This document shows positions 16,701-17,684 of a DNA stretch of 17,684 nt, in pieces. The notes under the pieces were generated by a model that searched no databases, had not been told where the DNA came from, and saw only the letters and a program-made list of their open reading frames with translations. How positions within the stretch are numbered: position 1 is the first letter of the stretch; every line of letters begins with the position of its first letter. Position numbers and translations under genes: made by a program. Origin of the DNA: CAZVNZ01 sp964628515 (GTDB lineage Bacteria > Bacillota > Clostridia > Christensenellales > Christensenellaceae); assembly GCA_964628515.1 (NCBI GenBank), contig CAZVNZ010000042.1, positions 1 to 17,684 on the forward strand, in the 5' to 3' direction.

Positions 16701-17005
16701 ACAATATGGAATACAGCTTTGAGTTTTCCGATTCTCCAAAAGGTACTATTGCCCGTATAGAAAACGCTCTTGATAGTATTCAAAAGCAAGTGGATAAACA
16801 GGAAATAGTTTTGGAAAACACTATTAGGGAATTAACAATAGCCGAAACAGAGGTTTTAAAGCCTTTTGAGTATGAAGAAGAATTAAATAACAGCATAATT
16901 AAGGTAACGCAACTCAATGCGGAGCTGAGCCTTGATAAAGCTGATGAAGAAAGAGAAGGAGTTGTTGCGGAAATCACAGACGAAAACGGCGATATTGAAA
17001 GATAA
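10727..17005 (+). CDS. Giant ArdC-like / adenine methyltransferase / SF2 helicase fusion protein
   Basis: This 2092-aa multidomain protein is typical of large Clostridia conjugative elements. Residues 1 to about 110 are ArdC-like ('ATACASFDIWNKLGRKIKNKEKGIALLD'). Residues about 230-360 are a polar Arg/Gly-rich linker overlapping tnpV. From about 530 comes an N6-adenine methyltransferase, with SAM motif I 'EPAMGIGNFFG' (E632) and catalytic motif 'NVPF' (N696, a variant of NPPF). A SNF2-like SF2 helicase follows: motif I 'VGAGKS' (K1303), DEAH box (D1461), motif III 'FATGTPISNS', motif V 'STFKMGAGTNVQDK' and motif VI 'QREGRILRQGN' (from Q1792). The rest is helical, probably coiled coil. It may modify and remodel element DNA on entry, protecting it from restriction (inference). 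ATG 10727 is preferred over GTG 10718 because GGAG sits 8 bases before it. Confidence 0.92.
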   Translation: MANYNLLYERYENACNNVFKDEYRWKDFLQTQTNTYKYDFKDSILIYEQKTEATACASFDIWNKLGRKIKNKEKGIALLDVDNKVKYVWDVSSTVGEKETIPKLWEFQNNDSFIQNLYSDFDIINTEKDLTQNISTEIEKRINDSFEEVFSEIMIDDAEVEKIKDIYNANLIESVKYCVFKRCDIEYEPKFNDISVFRNTRLAEGFGQNVNNYSKVILKDIEKSVRRYNNEYESKRERGSGDRGERDRVRRGRTRSVNTQLGAPGRESHNTGEIRLTSQRLPKEVETVYVQQTLDDGQNSKPLQRSGGASKRAEGFDYGATGETTQETGRQGFYGDGSIQLYDKRYSGGNSAKRDSVQLNIFNVVKETKAVDEKSAVFSSSPTIEDEINDTANAVLSAYNNAVSSNYNSDITMEQNSITKSTKQDKITGFALKWGLDVNLLEKSIASYSDAQPNIVPYIEELTGSDTFEKATNKDCGNQLKHTITLTKELPSFIAEINAYEENKVGFEISKSEDYKISEIDTVSTGAKSKCKGNIEAIKLVKELDASNIAVTKKHQEVLAKYVGWGGIPQVFDEDNTKWSKEYAELKGLLTVEEYKQARSSVLNAHYTSPVVIEAMYGKLNDFGFTKGRILEPAMGIGNFFGKLPDNMKNSSLYGVELDTVTGNIAKKLYPKANIKVCGFESTHFNNNAFDVAVGNVPFGNYGVNDKDYNDKNYKIHDYFFMKSLDKVRPGGIVAFITSTGTLDKQSSAFRKELASKAELLGAIRLPNNAFYANAGTKVTTDIIFLQKREIQLENTPPWIHLGETADGIPVNNYYVKNPQMLLGKMAYGSLYGKNKDTELLPLDDADLKEQLKTVMAHIKGEIKEYPAVSEVETVKAQSVDLENVRNYSYIVYQDELVFYKNGNLEKNKITDKQAILIKELIKIRDSVRDLIKLQTDHNVSDAQIAASQNRLNILYDNFVEKNKCRITSTQCRKAFKEDSAYPLLRALEVLNDDKEFVKKAPIFYERTIVPHKPVEHCDTAYEALSISMLEKANVDIDLMVKLTGFNKEKIIADLQTEIFKDPISEKWVIADEYLSGNVREKLVTAKIAAQNDNQYNINVEALQRNQPKDLEASEIFVRLGSTWIPADDIKNFTEQLLELNYFQRKSLNIDYSPHTDVWSVSGKVKTGVLAMEKYGTHRKNACDIIEESLNLRDSRVYDTVMEDGKERRVLNQAQTTIAQEKQVIIENEFKNWIFKDQKRRERLVEYYNKNFNCIVTRKYDGSNIKLHDVNPEIKLRPHQNNAIARGLYGGNKLLAHVVGAGKSFTMAAISQEKLRLGLSRKCMFAVPKHLTEQMASEILRLYPAVNVLVATADDFSSTKRKEFCAKIATGGYTTIIIAHSQLEKIPLSKEFQQRVIQTQIDEIEMGIADLKSADSERFSIKQMEKLRKNLELKLEKLADTNAKDDVISFEELGVDDLYIDEAHEFKNLMYVTKMRNVGGLSNTSSKKAQDLFMKCSYINEISNYKGLTFATGTPISNSIAELYTMQRYLQPQDLARLRVSHFDSWVSSFAQSKTALDLNPTGQGYRMKTRLANYYNLPELMTLFSSVADIQTREMLNLPVPNLKNGKVTTIVLKPTEMQKEIVESFGKRAEKIHNRGVPAEVDNFLKITNEGRLLALDQRLINEDLEDFKDSKINVAVNNIYDIWENTKADRSTQLIFSDIGTPKENEQFDVYTDLKNKLEIKGIPKEEIAFIHSAKTDEQKAVLFSKVRKGTVRVLIGSTFKMGAGTNVQDKLIALHHLDVPWRPSDLEQREGRILRQGNTNKEVEIFRYITEGTFDSYNYQIIENKQKFISQVMTNNSPARSMEEIDDKTLNYAEIKALATGNPRIKEKMEIDVRIATLQQLKSSHNNSKYRYENAIKHLPANISSIKDKINEFKKDMELAIKTKDSEFLIELVNLGKVSKRVDAGEAIHSLKKQMFSSEHKEIGKIRGFQLFMAYDTWNNKHNLILKNNMEYSFEFSDSPKGTIARIENALDSIQKQVDKQEIVLENTIRELTIAETEVLKPFEYEEELNNSIIKVTQLNAELSLDKADEEREGVVAEITDENGDIER
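11415..11804 (+). CDS. tnpV: TnpV-family protein, nested in the +1 frame of the giant methylase-helicase gene
   Basis: This 129-aa open frame lies wholly inside the 2092-aa gene, in its +1 frame. It starts at ATG 11415, six bases after an ideal AAGGAGGT (11401-11408). The protein reads as a full TnpV family member: 'EDEHGLLIPNWELPDE' then 'LGKYGSLHKDYLKK', 'MYNKLLMTGRILSHCKEVEEQANEQ' and the ending 'YMINDIAEEIVLKEIVYN'. These correspond block by block to the family pattern I know (YLxPxLxLP, IGKYGxxRxxYLKE, LYtxLLxxGKL, AEEIVLxELIY). TnpV was first named in the Tn4451 group of clostridial elements; its function is unknown. The host gene in this stretch encodes only low-complexity linker (residues about 230-360), as expected if that frame is constrained by tnpV. 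Translation from the same mRNA is likely. Confidence 0.85.
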   Translation: MNTRVSEREVVEIGENGIEYVEDEHGLLIPNWELPDESHITLGKYGSLHKDYLKKSKLSMYNKLLMTGRILSHCKEVEEQANEQKDLIMEQLEKQHKKPDGKDFMEMVQYNYMINDIAEEIVLKEIVYN

Positions 17006-17016
17006 TTCGCCAAAAC

Positions 17017-17123
17017 TACATTTAATGTATACACAATGTACATTAAATGTAAGCTAAAAATAATAATAAGACATAAAAACACATTATGTACCTTGATTAT
17101 ACATACAGTATACATTCAATGTA
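17017..17123. promoter_or_regulatory. Three copies of the 13-bp palindrome TACATTNAATGTA
   Basis: Perfect odd palindromes occur at 17017-17029 (centre T), 17039-17051 (centre A) and 17111-17123 (centre C). The first two centres are 22 bp apart, two helical turns. They also combine into a 13-bp inverted repeat with a 9-nt spacer. The third ends 8 bp before the next gene's Shine-Dalgarno. This looks like a repressor operator set controlling the downstream membrane protein gene; no promoter in between could be assigned. Confidence 0.6.
17071..17089 (+). other. AT hairpin in the leader of the membrane protein gene
   Basis: ACATAA (17071-17076) pairs with TTATGT (17084-17089). The left arm belongs to ACATAAAAACA, which recurs at 17653 in another hairpin downstream of the gene. 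Confidence 0.3.
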
Positions 17124-17147
17124 CATTAATTAGGAGGTTACACTTAA

Positions 17148-17486
17148 ATGGAAAAAACTAATGAAACTAAACATACAGGTACACTAAAAACAGGATTGGT
17201 ACTTAGTGCCATAGCATTTATTATTTTAGGCATTTCGCTGATGATATATGTGTCGGGCGCTTTTTTAATCCCTACATTGATGGCGGTATTGCTTGTTTTT
17301 GCTGTTGCAACAGAGATTTTCTCCGTTGCAGCATTTTATTTAATTGTATATTATGCTATTAAATACGATTTAACTTCAAAAGAAAACAAAAAAGGCATAT
17401 GGTTAGGCTTTATACTTGCAGGTGGTGCATTCTTTGCAAACACCATTACATTTTTGCCTCTGCTAATAACAGGGCAGATGATTTAA
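17148..17486 (+). CDS. Small multi-pass membrane protein, unknown function
   Basis: This 112-aa protein starts at ATG 17148 with TAGGAGGT (17131-17138) ten bases upstream. A polar 12-residue N-terminus (MEKTNETKHTGT) precedes hydrophobic stretches at about 15-36, 38-55 and 55-71. A charged loop (KYDLTSKENKK) and a last segment at about 83-108 follow, so three or four membrane passes are likely. I recognise no family motif. It follows the giant methylase-helicase by 142 bp of palindrome-rich DNA, implying separate control, and is followed by a terminator. It might be an accessory protein of the element such as an entry-exclusion or immunity-type membrane protein, but nothing in the sequence proves this. 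Confidence 0.75.
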   Translation: MEKTNETKHTGTLKTGLVLSAIAFIILGISLMIYVSGAFLIPTLMAVLLVFAVATEIFSVAAFYLIVYYAIKYDLTSKENKKGIWLGFILAGGAFFANTITFLPLLITGQMI

Positions 17487-17527
17487 TTTTCTTTTTCTTT
17501 AAAAAATCAGAAGCAAATTATTCTAAG

Positions 17528-17550
17528 TTGGTTATTCTAACCAATTCGGT
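17528..17550 (+). other. Two mutually exclusive hairpins downstream of the membrane protein gene
   Basis: TTGGTTA-TTC-TAACCAA (17528-17544) competes with TAACC-AATTC-GGTTA (17538-17542 pairing with 17548-17552), since both use TAACC. This may be chance in AT-rich DNA or a small switch ahead of the terminator at 17573. Confidence 0.35.
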
Positions 17551-17572
17551 TAATAATTTGAGTTTATTTGTT

Positions 17573-17606
17573 AAAAATGACCGATTTAGAGAAATTGGTC
17601 ATTTTT
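17573..17606. terminator. Strong bidirectional Rho-independent terminator
   Basis: AAAAATGACC (17573-17582) pairs perfectly with GGTCATTTTT (17597-17606). The stem continues inside with ATTT/AAAT around an AGAG loop. The A and T flanks allow termination from either strand. Confidence 0.85.
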
Positions 17607-17609
17607 AGT

Positions 17610-17675
17610 ACCTTACAGTACAAGGTGTAATTCGCCGTTAAGGCGAAATTCAACATAAAAACAATGTTTTTATGT
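17610..17675. other. Cluster of three small hairpins at the window end
   Basis: Successive stems are ACCTT/AAGGT (17610-17614 with 17622-17626), TTCGCC/GGCGAA (17631-17636 with 17642-17647) and ACATAAAAAC/GTTTTTATGT (17653-17662 with 17666-17675, loop AAT). Each is short, but together they fill the stretch with almost no unpaired DNA. No gene is visible here. It may be the leader or operator region of a gene beyond the window. Confidence 0.45.
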
Positions 17676-17684
17676 GCCAATTTG

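Noticed and set aside
17399..17608. 69-codon open frame over the end of the membrane protein gene and its terminator
   Set aside because: It runs through the terminator hairpin, has no ribosome binding site and a poor composition.

Overview
The window is AT-rich DNA with strong GGAGG ribosome binding sites, Rho-independent terminators and RepA_N, TnpV and DUF3991/TOPRIM families. This points to a low-GC Gram-positive bacterium, most likely a Clostridia member. All supported genes lie on the + strand. The replication initiator, primase-like protein, giant methylase-helicase and TnpV together suggest an integrative/conjugative element or plasmid backbone. No relaxase, integrase or type IV secretion gene is inside the window, so mobility is inferred from gene families only.

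Region 1 (1-7400) is a surface-structure locus. It opens with the 3' part of a secreted CARDB-repeat protein that ends in a good terminator. A tight, partly overlapping Tad/Flp-type pilus operon follows: A24 prepilin peptidase, CpaB/RcpC-like SAF protein, CpaE/TadZ-like ATPase, CpaF/TadA motor ATPase, TadB and TadC platform proteins, and a 66-aa Flp-like prepilin. There is no secretin in the visible part, as expected for a monoderm.

Region 2 (7400-9680) holds a RepA_N replication initiator whose coding sequence carries a cluster of GAAGTG/CACTTC inverted repeats, probably the replication origin. Next comes a perfect-consensus promoter (TTGACA-17-TATAAT) driving about 200 nt of non-coding DNA. 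This contains two 43-bp direct repeats, each able to fold into the same pair of hairpins with compensating base changes. A Fic-domain (AMP-transferase) gene follows directly and ends in a strong terminator.

Region 3 (9681-17005) contains a TOPRIM/DUF3991 primase-like gene and a 2092-aa protein joining an ArdC-like N-terminus, an adenine-N6 methyltransferase and an SF2/SNF2-type helicase. A complete TnpV-family gene with its own ideal Shine-Dalgarno sequence is nested in the +1 frame inside this giant gene.

Region 4 (17006-17684) has three copies of the 13-bp palindrome TACATTNAATGTA ahead of a small membrane protein gene, then a 150-bp stretch dense in hairpins, including a strong terminator.

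The strongest candidates for something undescribed are the tandem-repeat structured RNA ahead of fic, which has a type III toxin-antitoxin-like layout, and the overprinted tnpV gene.
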